From: Cellulomonas sp. Leaf395 | Lineage (GTDB): Bacteria > Actinomycetota > Actinomycetes > Actinomycetales > Cellulomonadaceae | DNA length: 64,000 bases | Direction of reading: 5' to 3' | Assembly: GCF_001424125.1 (NCBI RefSeq) | Contig: NZ_LMQI01000005.1 | Span: 940,473 to 1,004,472 of the forward strand | In this document: positions 1 to 8,962 of the stretch, one piece after another | Position numbering within the stretch: the first letter of the stretch is position 1 | Layout of the letters: every line of letters starts with the position of its first letter | The notes under the pieces: model-generated | What the model was told of the DNA's origin: nothing | What the model saw: the letters and a program-made list of their open reading frames with translations, nothing else | Databases searched by the model: none | Made by a program: the position numbers and the translations under genes

Positions 1-2
1 AG

Positions 3-725
3 TGGGTGCAGGAGCACGCCGGTGACCTGGCCGGCCAGGCGGCCGCAGGTGCGGGTTCGGTGGTCGAGGTGTTCACGGCGCTCGCCCTCGCCATCTTCTG
101 CACGGTGTTCTTCCTGGCACGTGGCCGGGAGATGTGGACGTGGTTCCTCAACCAGCTCCCCTCCCGTGTGCGCGACAGCTGGAAGACCGCCGGTGGCGCC
201 GGCTGGTACACGTTCTCGGGGTACACGCGCGGCACGGTGATCATCGCGGTCACCGACGGCATGCTGGCCTTCATCCTGCTGAGCGTGCTGCGCGTCCCCC
301 TGTCCGCGCCGCTCGCCGTGCTCGTGTTCATCGGTGCGTTCATCCCGCTGATCGGCGCCCCGCTGGCGATGGTCATCGCGATGATCGTGGCGCTCGCCGC
401 GAACGGTCTGCTGTCCGCGGCGCTGGTCGGTATCGGCATCGCCCTGATCGGTCAGTTCGAGGGGCACATCCTGCAGCCGATCGTGATGGGCAAGCAGGTG
501 TCGATCCACCCGGTGGTCATCGCGCTGGCCGTCACCGCCGGAACCCTGACCGCGGGCATCCTCGGCGCGGTGATCTCCGTGCCGCTGGTGGCCGTGTGCT
601 GGGCGATCTTCTCCCGGCTGCGCACCCTGGACCCGCCGATGGACGAGGACGAGTCGGACGACGACGTCGAGCCGGTCGACGAGGTGGCGGAGATCGACGA
701 CGACGAGGTCGTCAAGCAGCCCTGA
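3..725 (+). CDS. AI-2E family transporter, C-terminal part (5' truncated by window)
   Basis: The frame is open to the left edge, so the true start lies outside the window; the GTG at 6 is only an internal valine. The visible 240 residues hold the C-terminal half of an AI-2E/PerM-type integral membrane protein: several hydrophobic helices, a VFIGAFIPLIGAP segment typical of the family, and the loop around GQFEGHILQPIVMGKQV, which is the family's best conserved motif. The last ~30 residues form a strongly acidic Asp/Glu tail. Family members export autoinducer-2 or act as Na+/H+ antiporters; the substrate here cannot be told. The gene converges on dnaE2 with only three bases between stop codons. 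Confidence 0.9.
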   Translation, partial: WVQEHAGDLAGQAAAGAGSVVEVFTALALAIFCTVFFLARGREMWTWFLNQLPSRVRDSWKTAGGAGWYTFSGYTRGTVIIAVTDGMLAFILLSVLRVPLSAPLAVLVFIGAFIPLIGAPLAMVIAMIVALAANGLLSAALVGIGIALIGQFEGHILQPIVMGKQVSIHPVVIALAVTAGTLTAGILGAVISVPLVAVCWAIFSRLRTLDPPMDEDESDDDVEPVDEVAEIDDDEVVKQP

Positions 726-728
726 GCC

Positions 729-3700
729 TCACCGGAAGTCCCGCGACGCCGACCTGACCCTCAGCGACATCGGTGTCAGGTGCTCCGCGACCAGGTTGGT
801 CGCCCCGTCGGAGCGTTCCAGCCGGCCACGCACGACGAGCGCACGGGACGTGCGGGCGACCTTGCGGAACTTCTGCCACAGACCTGCCGAGCAGATGACG
901 TTGAGGAGCCCGGTCTCGTCCTCGAGGGACAGGAACGTGACCCCGCCGGCGGTGCCGGGTCGCTGCCGGTGCGTGACCACACCGGCGACCGCCACCCGTC
1001 GACCGATCTCGTGCGTGTACGCCTGCTCGACCCGCAGGACACCGGCCGCATCGAGCCCGTCCCGGACGAACTGCGTGGGGTAGGAGTCCACGGACACGCC
1101 CGTCGCCCACACGTCCGCCGTCGCGATCTCGACGTCGCTCAGTCCCGGCAGCGTGGGTGCGCTCACCCCGACCGAGACCCCGGGCAGCGTGTCCGGTCCC
1201 TCCTGCGCGAGCGCGCCGGCCGCCCACAAGGCCTCACGGCGAGTCACACCCAGGCACTCGAGCGCTCCTGCTGTGGCCAGGGACTCGAGTTGCGCGGTGG
1301 ACAGTTGCACCCGCCGCACCAGCTGCCGCAGGTCGGCGAACGGGCCGTGCGAGCGGCGCTCGTCGACCACCCGCTGTGCGACGTCCTCCCCCACCGACCG
1401 CACCGACGCCAGCCCGAGCCGGACCGCGAGCGACCGCGCGCCGTCGCCCGTCCGCACCCCCGGAGCAGTGACCGGACCGGTCCCGCTCGGCGTCGGCACG
1501 AGCTGCGGCTCACCGCCCGCAGGCGTCGGCCCCAGGCGTTCCACGCAGGCCTGCACGTCGGACGCCTGCACGTCCGGGCGCAGCACCTCCAGGCCGTGCC
1601 GGCGGGCGTCCGCGGCCAGGCTCTGCGGCGAGTAGAAGCCCATCGGCTGCGCCGCGAGCAGCCCCGCGTAGAACGCCGCCGGGTGGTACACCTTGAGCCA
1701 CGCGCTCGCGTAGACCAGGAACGCGAACGAGTACGCGTGCGACTCGGGGAACCCGAAGTCGGCGAACGCCTTGAGCTTGTCGAAGATCTCCTGCCCGGTC
1801 TTCTCGTCGATCCCGTGCCCGGCCATGCCGGACATCAGCCGGCCGCGCATCGCCTCCATCCGCTCGGTCGACCGCTTCGAGCCCATCGCCCGGCGCAGCT
1901 GGTCGGCCTCGGCGGGCGTGAAGTCGGCGACGTCGATGGCCATCTGCATGAGCTGCTCCTGGAACAGGGGCACGCCCTTGGTCTTGGCCAGCGACTTCTC
2001 CAGCAGCGGGTGCAGGTACGTGACGGGCTGGCGGCCGTGCGCGCGCTCGATGTACGGGTGGACCGAGCCGCCCTGGATGGGGCCGGGACGGATGAGCGCG
2101 ACCTCGATGACGATGTCGTAGAACGTCCGCGGCTGCAGGCGCGGCAGGGTGCCCATCTGGGCGCGCGACTCCACCTGGAACACCCCGACGGTGTCCGCGG
2201 CGCTGAGCAGGTCGTACACCCGAACGTCCTCCGCGGGCAGCCCGTGCAGGTCCAGCTCCTTGCCCTCGTGCTCGTGCACGAACCCGAACCCGATCCGCAG
2301 CGCGGTGAGCATGCCGAGGCCCAGCAGGTCGAACTTGACCAGCCCCGCGTCCGCGCAGTCCTCCTTGTCCCACTGCAGCACCGTGCGTCCCGGCATCCGC
2401 GCCCACTCCACGGGGCACACCTCGATGACGGGCCGGTCGCACATGACCATCCCGCCCGAGTGGATGCCGAGGTGCCGCGGCAGGCGCAGGAACCGGTCCG
2501 CCAGGTCGATGACGTGCTCGGGGATCTCGTCGAGATCGCTGGCCGACGGCGGCAGGATCACCGGGACGATGTCGTGGCCGTCGGCGGTGGCCAGACCCGG
2601 CGTGTCGACGCCCTTCGGGGCGCGGAGCACCGACGGCGGCTCCCACGTGTTGCCCCACATCGACGCCTGCGTACGCCGGCGCTCGTCGCGCGCGGTGGTG
2701 ACGGCGACGGGCTGGTCGGGCACCGGCCCGGTGTGGCCGACGTGCGGACGGGGCGGCCGGCGGCTGGAGGACGGCTTCTCGGGCGGCGGCGGCGGGGCCG
2801 GTCGCAGGCTCCCCCACCGCTCGATCGACTGCGCCCACGCGTCCTGCTGACCCGCGTCGTACCCGAGCGCCCGGGCGGCGTCCCGGACCGCCGACCGCGG
2901 CCGGTAGGAGATGACGTTGGCCACCTGCGCGGCGTGCGTCCGGCCGTGCTTGTCGTAGACGTACTGGATGACCTCCTCGCGACGGGCCGACTCGATGTCC
3001 ACGTCGATGTCCGGCGGCCCGTCGCGCTCCGGCGCCAGGAACCGCTCGAACAGCAGACCGTGCCGCACCGCGTCCACGGCGGTGACCCGCAGCGCGTAGC
3101 AGACCGCGGAGTTTGCGGCGGAGCCGCGGCCCTGCGCCATGATCCCGTTTCGCCGGCAGAAGTCGACCAGGTCGTAGACCACCAGGAAGTACCCCGGGAA
3201 ACCGAGGTCCTCGATGACCGTCAGCTCGTGCGCGAGCTGCGCGTACGCGCCGGGCACCTTCTCCGACTCCGGCGGCCCGTACAGCTCGAGTGCACCCTGA
3301 CGGACCAGCTCGCGCAACCAGGTGGCCTCCGTGTGGCCCGGTGGCACCGGGTAGGGCGGGAGCTGCGGCGCGACGAGGGACAGGTCGAACGCGCACTCGT
3401 CGGCCAGGTCTGCCGCGGTCACCACGGCCGAGGGGTGCCGACGGTGCAGCGCGAGCATCTCGGTGGCCGAGCGCAGGTGCGCCATCGGGCCGCCGGGCAG
3501 CCAGCCGTCCAGGTCCTCCAGCGACGACCGGGCACGGACCGCGGCGAGCGCGGCAGCCAGGTCGGCGTCGCGCGGGGTGGCGTAGTGCACGTTCCCGGTG
3601 GCGACGAGCGGGAGCCCGGCATCGGCAGCGAGGTGTGCCAGGGCGTCGGCGCGGTCGGTGTCGTACGGGTCCCCCACCGCGGTGACCTCGACGGCCACGT

Positions 3701-4322
3701 TGTCACGGCCGAACAGTGCGACGAGCCGGTCGAGCTCGATCCGTGCCGCCTGCACCCCGGTGGGGCTCACCCCCGCGACCCCCGACGGGTCCCCGCCCGC
3801 GAGCGCCCGTCGCACAGATCCCTTGCGGCAGCCGGTGAGCACAAGCCACCGCCCGGCCGCGGTCGCCGCCAGCTCCTCCAACCGGTAGTCCGCAGCGCCC
3901 TTCGTGCCGGTCCGCAGGTGTGCCTCCGCGATCGCGCGGGACAGGGCGCGGTAGCCGTCAGGTCCGCGGGCGAGGACGAGCAGGTGCGACGCCCGCGGGT
4001 CCGGGACGCCCGTCGGCAGGTCCAGCACCGGCGGCCCCGGGGTGGCTCTGGCCTTCTCCCGAGGGTGCCGACGCCCGTCCGGTGCGGGCAGGTGCAGCTC
4101 CGCCCCGAACACGGTCGGCAGCCCGACCGCCTTGGCCGCCTGCGCGAACCGCACCACGCCGTAGAGCCCGTCGTGGTCGGTGAGCCCGAGCGCGCGCAGC
4201 CCCAGCCGGGACGCCTCCGCGGCGAGCTCCTCCGGCTGGCTGGCGCCGTCGAGGAAGCTGAAGGCGGAGTGTGCGTGCAGCTCCGCGTACCGCGGCGGAA
4301 AGTGAGCAGACGTCTCAGTCAT
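729..4322 (-). CDS. dnaE2: Error-prone DNA polymerase III alpha subunit DnaE2
   Basis: 1197 residues. The N-terminus is a PHP domain (YAELHAHSAFSFLDGAS, then LTDHDGLYG). The palm carries the polymerase aspartates in PPDIDVDIESARRE, followed by the YVYDKHGRTHAAQVANVISY segment typical of DnaE2. The C-terminus has HhH and OB-fold-like parts (SLEDETGLLNVI). A proline/arginine-rich stretch of roughly residues 500-590 interrupts the core. It is the catalytic polymerase of the SOS mutasome, which performs translesion synthesis with ImuB and ImuA'. The ATG overlaps the imuB stop by 8 bp, so the three genes form one translationally coupled operon under LexA control. Length fits the DnaE2 family. Confidence 0.95.
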   Translation of the reverse strand: MTETSAHFPPRYAELHAHSAFSFLDGASQPEELAAEASRLGLRALGLTDHDGLYGVVRFAQAAKAVGLPTVFGAELHLPAPDGRRHPREKARATPGPPVLDLPTGVPDPRASHLLVLARGPDGYRALSRAIAEAHLRTGTKGAADYRLEELAATAAGRWLVLTGCRKGSVRRALAGGDPSGVAGVSPTGVQAARIELDRLVALFGRDNVAVEVTAVGDPYDTDRADALAHLAADAGLPLVATGNVHYATPRDADLAAALAAVRARSSLEDLDGWLPGGPMAHLRSATEMLALHRRHPSAVVTAADLADECAFDLSLVAPQLPPYPVPPGHTEATWLRELVRQGALELYGPPESEKVPGAYAQLAHELTVIEDLGFPGYFLVVYDLVDFCRRNGIMAQGRGSAANSAVCYALRVTAVDAVRHGLLFERFLAPERDGPPDIDVDIESARREEVIQYVYDKHGRTHAAQVANVISYRPRSAVRDAARALGYDAGQQDAWAQSIERWGSLRPAPPPPPEKPSSSRRPPRPHVGHTGPVPDQPVAVTTARDERRRTQASMWGNTWEPPSVLRAPKGVDTPGLATADGHDIVPVILPPSASDLDEIPEHVIDLADRFLRLPRHLGIHSGGMVMCDRPVIEVCPVEWARMPGRTVLQWDKEDCADAGLVKFDLLGLGMLTALRIGFGFVHEHEGKELDLHGLPAEDVRVYDLLSAADTVGVFQVESRAQMGTLPRLQPRTFYDIVIEVALIRPGPIQGGSVHPYIERAHGRQPVTYLHPLLEKSLAKTKGVPLFQEQLMQMAIDVADFTPAEADQLRRAMGSKRSTERMEAMRGRLMSGMAGHGIDEKTGQEIFDKLKAFADFGFPESHAYSFAFLVYASAWLKVYHPAAFYAGLLAAQPMGFYSPQSLAADARRHGLEVLRPDVQASDVQACVERLGPTPAGGEPQLVPTPSGTGPVTAPGVRTGDGARSLAVRLGLASVRSVGEDVAQRVVDERRSHGPFADLRQLVRRVQLSTAQLESLATAGALECLGVTRREALWAAGALAQEGPDTLPGVSVGVSAPTLPGLSDVEIATADVWATGVSVDSYPTQFVRDGLDAAGVLRVEQAYTHEIGRRVAVAGVVTHRQRPGTAGGVTFLSLEDETGLLNVICSAGLWQKFRKVARTSRALVVRGRLERSDGATNLVAEHLTPMSLRVRSASRDFR

Positions 4323-6033
4323 ACGTCGCCTCGCACGTCCAGCCGCCCGCCGTGCACGCCAGGAGCACCGCGCGACCGTCGTCGAACGTCACCTGCAGGT
4401 GTGCCCGCAGACCGGGGCGGTCGTCGGCAGCCACCCACCACCGTTCGCTCAGCAGCCACGGTCCGGCCCATCCCACGACGGCACGCCGTCCGCCGTCGGC
4501 CGACCACACCCAGGCGGGTTCCCCGCGCATCCCGCTGCGCACGTCGAGGACCACCGGCGCTCCCGACGCGTCCCGCACGTCGACCCGCTCGGGCGGGTCC
4601 AGGACGGTCGCGGGTGCGGGGTCCGGCAGCCGGCCGGGCCAGGGTCGGTCCACGGGACGTGCCGGCTCGGTCTGCTCACCCCACGGCTGCAGGTGCACCT
4701 GGTCACGCACGTCGCGCCCGCCCTGCAGGGTCGCGACGAGGAGCCCCGACCCACCGACGATCCCCTGCACCCGGTCGAGCGCCCGGTGTGCGCGCAGGTC
4801 ACCGCCTGACGGCCCACCCCACAGCCGTCCCTGCTCGGCCCCTGCCGAGGCGACGTCGAGGGCGGTGACCGCGAGGTGGACCAGACTGATCGCCCGCGAG
4901 GCCTCGTCATGCCAGGGGTCGGTCGGCAGGTCGTCGTGCGCCCAGGGGTCCCTGCCCGACGTGACGGCGTCCCGGGCCGTCCGCGCGCGGGCACGGGCGG
5001 CGGGGTCGTCGGCCGCACGCGCCCGGGCCGTCTCCACCGCGCTGGAGGCCAGCCACCCCTCCAGCTGCCAGCGGATCCGGTCGGTGATCCGCGCCGGGGT
5101 CAGCCCACCCCAGCCGCCGAGGTCGGTGCGCCAGGTCCGCACCAGGTCGGTGCCCTCGTCGGTGCGTGCGGAGATCTGCAGACGGCCGCAGGTCACCGAG
5201 TGCTGCACGAGCAGCGCGTGGAGCTCCTCGGCCAGCCGGCGGCCGGCGAACGTCGCCGAGTCGACCCGGTCGAGCGGGGGGTCGAGGTCGGCGGCCACCT
5301 CGAGGTCCGCCTCCGGCCGGCGACGAGCGGGTGGGCGCTCGTCGTCCCCGCGTGCGAGCAGCTGCGCCCACGCGCCGAGCCGTCCGAAGCGGGCGTGCAC
5401 GTCCGTGGGAGGCAGTGCGGCGAGGTGGCCGAGCTGCCGCAGTCCCAGGCGGTGCAGCAGGTCCACCAGCTGGGCCACCGCGGACGCCGCCTCGTCGGTG
5501 ACCGCCGCGTGCACCAGCTCGTCCATCGCGCGCGGCGCCAGGTAGGCGGCCGACGCCCCCGGGGACACCACCGCACCGGTCCGGGCGGCCAGCACCGCCG
5601 CCAGCAGCCCGTCCGCGGTGCCGACCGCGCACTCGTGGCCTGAGCCTTCCGCGACCGCGTCGATGAGCTTCTCCGCCAGGGCGTCCTCGGAGCCGTGGTA
5701 CCGGCTGGCGCCGCCCGCGGGCAGCAGGAGCATCCCGGCGCGGACCACCTCGATGCCCGCCACCACCGTCTCGGCGGCCGCCGCGACCGGTTCGAACAGC
5801 CGCACGTCCCGGGCGTCGTCGGCGGGCAGCAGCACCAGCTCGGGGCAGACCCCCTGCGCCTGCCGACGCCGCATCCCCCGGCGCACGCCTTCCGCCCGCG
5901 CGAGGGCGGACACCGCGGTGAGCTGCCGCCCGTCGTGCACCGCGGTCGGCACGTGCGGCGGCACCTCCTCGGACGTCGCGGCGGCCACCACCGGCCAGTC
6001 CGGGACCCACAGGACGGTCGTGCGGGTGCTCAC
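4315..6033 (-). CDS. imuB: ImuB, Y-family polymerase-like mutasome adaptor
   Basis: 572 residues with a Y-family (DinB/UmuC-like) fold. The residues that bind catalytic metals in active Y polymerases are not evident: the first strand reads VLWVPDWPVVAA instead of a DxDxFFA-type motif, and the SIDE-type motif is replaced by EVVRAGMLLLPAGG. This fits ImuB, which is known to be non-catalytic and to bridge DnaE2, ImuA' and the beta clamp. The GTG start at 6033 overlaps the imuA' stop by 4 bp (GTGA). The C-terminal third has a DnaE2-contact-type region. It is the middle gene of the SOS operon. Confidence 0.92.
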   Translation of the reverse strand: MSTRTTVLWVPDWPVVAAATSEEVPPHVPTAVHDGRQLTAVSALARAEGVRRGMRRRQAQGVCPELVLLPADDARDVRLFEPVAAAAETVVAGIEVVRAGMLLLPAGGASRYHGSEDALAEKLIDAVAEGSGHECAVGTADGLLAAVLAARTGAVVSPGASAAYLAPRAMDELVHAAVTDEAASAVAQLVDLLHRLGLRQLGHLAALPPTDVHARFGRLGAWAQLLARGDDERPPARRRPEADLEVAADLDPPLDRVDSATFAGRRLAEELHALLVQHSVTCGRLQISARTDEGTDLVRTWRTDLGGWGGLTPARITDRIRWQLEGWLASSAVETARARAADDPAARARARTARDAVTSGRDPWAHDDLPTDPWHDEASRAISLVHLAVTALDVASAGAEQGRLWGGPSGGDLRAHRALDRVQGIVGGSGLLVATLQGGRDVRDQVHLQPWGEQTEPARPVDRPWPGRLPDPAPATVLDPPERVDVRDASGAPVVLDVRSGMRGEPAWVWSADGGRRAVVGWAGPWLLSERWWVAADDRPGLRAHLQVTFDDGRAVLLACTAGGWTCEATYD

Positions 6034-6926
6034 CCGACGAGCCTCAGACCGGGCGGCGCCGTGGCCTCGACCCGTGGCTCTGGTGTCGAGCCGATCGGCA
6101 GGGTCAGGTCGAGCGCGCGCGGCACGGCGGCGCTCCCCCGCCCGGTGCGGACCAGCCGGATCTCGTGCGTGCGCAGACGCCCCTCACCCGCGTCGATCCC
6201 CGTCCACCGGCCCGACTCGACCGTGAGCACCACCGCGGCGCCTGGCCAGTCGACCGTCGACAGGAGCACCGAACCTCGGTCTCGTGCACGTGCGGACAGC
6301 TTGCGGCGCTCGGTGTCGGTCAGGGCGGCCTCGGGTCCGACCACCACGACGTCCACACCGTCGAGCAGCGCGGCCACCACGGTCGGCGCCTCGAGGCCCG
6401 GGCGCGGGACCACGGCCAGCCGGTCGAGCGACACCCCTGCCTGGGCAGCCGCGAGCAGCCCGATGGTCGGCTGGCCGACGACGGCCGCCCACGCCCCGCC
6501 GGCGCACGCGTGCGCGAGCACGGCCAGCACCAGCGACGTCGACCCGGTGACCACCGTGGTGCCACCGCGGCGCAGCCCCTCGGGCAGGATCGGGGCCAGC
6601 GGCGGCGGGACCGCCATCGGCGGGCGCTCGCTGGTGATGATCCCGGTGGTCGGCTGCTCGGCGGGGACCTCGGGCCGGTGCGGCAGCGACACCAGCGTGG
6701 GGGCGGCGACCGCCTCCGGGTCGGTGTGGCCCACCTCCGTCACGACGGCGGTGCCTCGTCCAGGCGGCCCGGCAGGCTCCTCCATGGCCGCGAGCCCGCC
6801 CAGCGGCAGCACGCTGCGCGCCCCCGTGCGCTGCTCGGCGCGCGCGAGCGCGGCCCGCGCGAGCACGGCCCGGTCCTCGCGCGACATGGTGCCGACAGCC
6901 ATCCCGACAGCCATCCCGACAGCCAT
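6030..6926 (-). CDS. imuA': ImuA' (RecA-like accessory mutasome protein)
   Basis: 298 residues, weakly RecA-like. The region that would be a Walker A loop reads TTVVTGSTSLVLAVLA and lacks the P-loop lysine, as expected of ImuA'-type proteins. It is the first gene of the imuA'-imuB-dnaE2 operon and follows a strong ribosome site (GGGAGGAGG, 6-7 nt before the ATG). The N-terminus reads MAVGMAVGMAVG because a 12-bp repeat is present three times, so three in-frame ATGs are available; the first has the best ribosome-site spacing. Assignment rests mainly on gene order plus the fold-like core. Confidence 0.85.
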   Translation of the reverse strand: MAVGMAVGMAVGTMSREDRAVLARAALARAEQRTGARSVLPLGGLAAMEEPAGPPGRGTAVVTEVGHTDPEAVAAPTLVSLPHRPEVPAEQPTTGIITSERPPMAVPPPLAPILPEGLRRGGTTVVTGSTSLVLAVLAHACAGGAWAAVVGQPTIGLLAAAQAGVSLDRLAVVPRPGLEAPTVVAALLDGVDVVVVGPEAALTDTERRKLSARARDRGSVLLSTVDWPGAAVVLTVESGRWTGIDAGEGRLRTHEIRLVRTGRGSAAVPRALDLTLPIGSTPEPRVEATAPPGLRLVG

Positions 6927-6927
6927 G
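6892..6927 (-). repeat. 12-bp in-frame tandem repeat, three copies, at imuA' start
   Basis: Three perfect consecutive copies of CCGACAGCCATC-type units (last base differs in the third) encode Met-Ala-Val-Gly three times at the imuA' N-terminus. Each copy supplies an ATG. Confidence 0.9.
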
Positions 6928-6974
6928 TGACCTCCTCCCGATCAGCCGATGAGAGGGTGCTCCCGGAGACCTCA

Positions 6975-6990
6975 TCGAACATCTGTTCGA
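6975..6990. promoter_or_regulatory. LexA binding site (SOS box)
   Basis: TCGAACATCTGTTCGA is a perfect match to the actinobacterial SOS box TCGAAC-N4-GTTCGA. It lies 48-64 nt before the imuA' ATG and just downstream of a good minus-strand promoter, so bound LexA would block the imu operon. Confidence 0.95.
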
Positions 6991-6998
6991 AGTATCTC

Positions 6999-7027
6999 AG
7001 TACACGCTGACACTCCGGCACTGTCAA
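6999..7027 (-). promoter_or_regulatory. Promoter of the imuA'-imuB-dnaE2 operon
   Basis: On the minus strand, TTGACA (7027-7022) and TGTACT (7004-6999) are separated by exactly 17 nt, predicting transcription start near 6992, directly beside the SOS box. Confidence 0.75.
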
Positions 7028-7144
7028 TCCGCTGTCGCCCGGTCGGCCGACAGACGGCGTGCCAGCCGCCGCGATGTCGCAGGTCTCGGCTATGTTCTCG
7101 TCGCCCGGCAGCGTGGTCGGGGGCGTCCAGCAGAGAGGCACGTC

Positions 7145-7813
7145 ATGCGAGTCGTCGTCGGGACCTACCGCCTCGCGCTGGCGGCGATCGGCCTGCTCGC
7201 GCTGTTCTGGGCGCCCAGCACCGGGCTGACGTTCGACCTCGAGGACTACGTCTACTTCACCAACCAGTCCAACCTGCTGCTGGCGGTCGTGATGCTCTGG
7301 GGCGGCGTCGCGGTGCTCACCCGACGCAGGGAACCGGCTCCCTGGCTGTTCGGCGCGGTGACCCTCTTCATCCTCATCACCGGGCTGGTCTCCTACCTCA
7401 TCCTCGACCCGGCGCCCCCCGGCGAGGAGATCGTCGCGCTCGGCCTGACCCGGGACCAGATCGTGCACCGGCTGACGCCGATCGCGGCGTTCGTGCACTT
7501 CGTGCTGATGGTCCCGCACCGGAGCCTGCGCATCCGGAACGCGGCGTACTGGCTGCTCTACCCGGTGGCGTACTGCGCGTTCTCCACCCTTCGCGGCGTG
7601 CTCAGCCCGGCCAGCGAGTACCCGTACGGGTTCGTCGACGTCTCCGAGCTGGGCTACGGCGGGCTGCTGCTGAACGTGCTGATCTACGGCGTGGGCTTCT
7701 TCGTCCTGGGTCTCGCGCTCGTCGGCCTCGACCGGCTCCTGCCGTCCCGGGCGCTCGTCGGGCGCCCGGAGCCCGAGACGACCACGAGCGAGCCGCTGGT
7801 CCCCGCGCCATGA
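7145..7813 (+). CDS. Pr6Pr family membrane protein
   Basis: 222 residues with about six hydrophobic segments. The TNQSNLL motif after the first helix and the HxxTPI...LMVPHR spacing are typical of the Pr6Pr (FAR-17a/AIG1-like) family, whose function in bacteria is unknown. AGAGAGG precedes the ATG by 8 nt. A TATGTT hexamer at 7091-7096 could be the -10 element, giving a leader of about 40 nt. The tail after the last helix is short, polar and proline-rich. The following PEBP gene starts 8 bp downstream, so they probably share a transcript. Confidence 0.85.
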   Translation: MRVVVGTYRLALAAIGLLALFWAPSTGLTFDLEDYVYFTNQSNLLLAVVMLWGGVAVLTRRREPAPWLFGAVTLFILITGLVSYLILDPAPPGEEIVALGLTRDQIVHRLTPIAAFVHFVLMVPHRSLRIRNAAYWLLYPVAYCAFSTLRGVLSPASEYPYGFVDVSELGYGGLLLNVLIYGVGFFVLGLALVGLDRLLPSRALVGRPEPETTTSEPLVPAP

Positions 7814-7820
7814 TGTCGGG

Positions 7821-8345
7821 ATGGCCGTGAACCTCACCCGTCCCGTCGCCCCCGACCCCTACTCGCTGCTCCCGTCGGTCCCCGACTTCACCCTGACCAG
7901 TGAGGACATCAGGCCTGGCGAGCGACTCCCCGACATCCACACCAACACCGACGCCGGCAGCAACGTCTCGCCCCAGCTGTCGTGGGAGGGCTTTCCCGAC
8001 GCCACGCGGTCGTTCATGGTGAGCTGCTTCGACCCCGACGCCCCGGGGCCGGCCGGCTGGTGGCACTGGACCGTGGTCGACGTCCCGGTCACCACCACGT
8101 CGCTGGCCAGAGGTGCGGACCTGCCCGCCGGGGCGTTCGCGCTGCGCGGCGACGACGGCGAGGCCCGCTACGTGGGAGCGGCTCCCCCGCCCGGCGACCA
8201 GGTGCACCGGTACTTCTTCGTCGTGCACGCCCTCGACGTCCCGTCGCTCGGGCTCGGCCCGGAGACGATGCCGGGCGCCGCGAACACGGCCGTGCTGTTC
8301 CACACGCTCGCGCGTGCCGTGCTCGTCGGGACGTACCAGCGGTGA
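7821..8345 (+). CDS. YbhB/YbcL family (PEBP, Raf kinase inhibitor-like) protein
   Basis: 174 residues. The PEBP signature is clear: SPQLSWEGFPDATRSF, the FDPDAPGPAGWWHWTVVDVP ligand-pocket block with its DPDxP and histidine, and a later HRYFFVVHALD. There is no signal peptide, so it should be cytoplasmic. Bacterial PEBP proteins bind small anionic ligands; their cellular role is not settled. Its stop overlaps the next start by 4 bp. Confidence 0.9.
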   Translation: MAVNLTRPVAPDPYSLLPSVPDFTLTSEDIRPGERLPDIHTNTDAGSNVSPQLSWEGFPDATRSFMVSCFDPDAPGPAGWWHWTVVDVPVTTTSLARGADLPAGAFALRGDDGEARYVGAAPPPGDQVHRYFFVVHALDVPSLGLGPETMPGAANTAVLFHTLARAVLVGTYQR

Positions 8346-8908
8346 CGCTCGGCACGCTGACCTGGGTGCGCGCGCTCGACCGCCCCGACCTGCTCGCCGT
8401 CTCCACGCTCGCCGCGATCGAGGCCTGGGTCGCGCAGGATCCGACCGTGGCCGATGCCGTCCTGGTGACGGAGATCGACCCCGCCCTGGCGGACACCGCT
8501 GCGCTCACCGAGGCCTATCAGCTGCCGCCGGCGGCGTCCGCCAACTGCGTCCTCGTCGCGGGCCGCCGCGAGGGCGAGGAGCGGGTCGCTGCGGCCGTCG
8601 TGCGGGCCACGACACGCGCGGACGTGAACGCCACGGTCAAGCGGCTGCTCGACGTCCGCAAGGCGTCGTTCCTGCCCATGGACCGCGCGGTCGAGGAGTC
8701 GGGCATGGAGTACGGCGGCATCACCCCTCTCGGCCTGCCTGCCCGCTACCGCGTGTTGGTGGACGGCCGCGTCGCGGTGGACGACCCCGACGCCGGACCG
8801 ACCGTCATCATCGGCAGCGGGATCCGTCGCTCGAAGATCGCGCTGCCCGGAGCCCTGCTCGCCGGGGCGCCCGGAGTCGACGTCATCGACGGGCTCGCGC
8901 TCGCTTAA
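8342..8908 (+). CDS. YbaK/EbsC-type aminoacyl-tRNA deacylase family protein
   Basis: 188 residues. I placed the start at the GTG whose GTGA overlaps the upstream stop; the open frame extends farther upstream, but that part is out of character. The core (SANCVLVAGRR, ATTRADVNATVKRLLDVRKASF, then ESGMEYGGITPLGLP) matches the YbaK/ProX fold, where a conserved lysine and a GGxxPxG loop act in hydrolysing mischarged tRNA such as Cys-tRNA(Pro). The exact substrate cannot be inferred. Confidence 0.85.
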   Translation: MTLGTLTWVRALDRPDLLAVSTLAAIEAWVAQDPTVADAVLVTEIDPALADTAALTEAYQLPPAASANCVLVAGRREGEERVAAAVVRATTRADVNATVKRLLDVRKASFLPMDRAVEESGMEYGGITPLGLPARYRVLVDGRVAVDDPDAGPTVIIGSGIRRSKIALPGALLAGAPGVDVIDGLALA

Positions 8909-8962
8909 ACTTTCCTCGAGTAGCATCGGAAACAACTTTACGAGGCTACCGGGGAGGTGAGC

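Noticed and set aside
780..4868. Very long open frame on the plus strand opposite dnaE2 and imuB
   Set aside because: Arg/Pro/Gly-rich shadow of the real minus-strand genes in GC-rich DNA; no domain or ribosome site.
8909..8962. CCTCG...CGAGG inverted elements before the Fic gene as an operator
   Set aside because: Arms are short and irregular; could not be told from chance.
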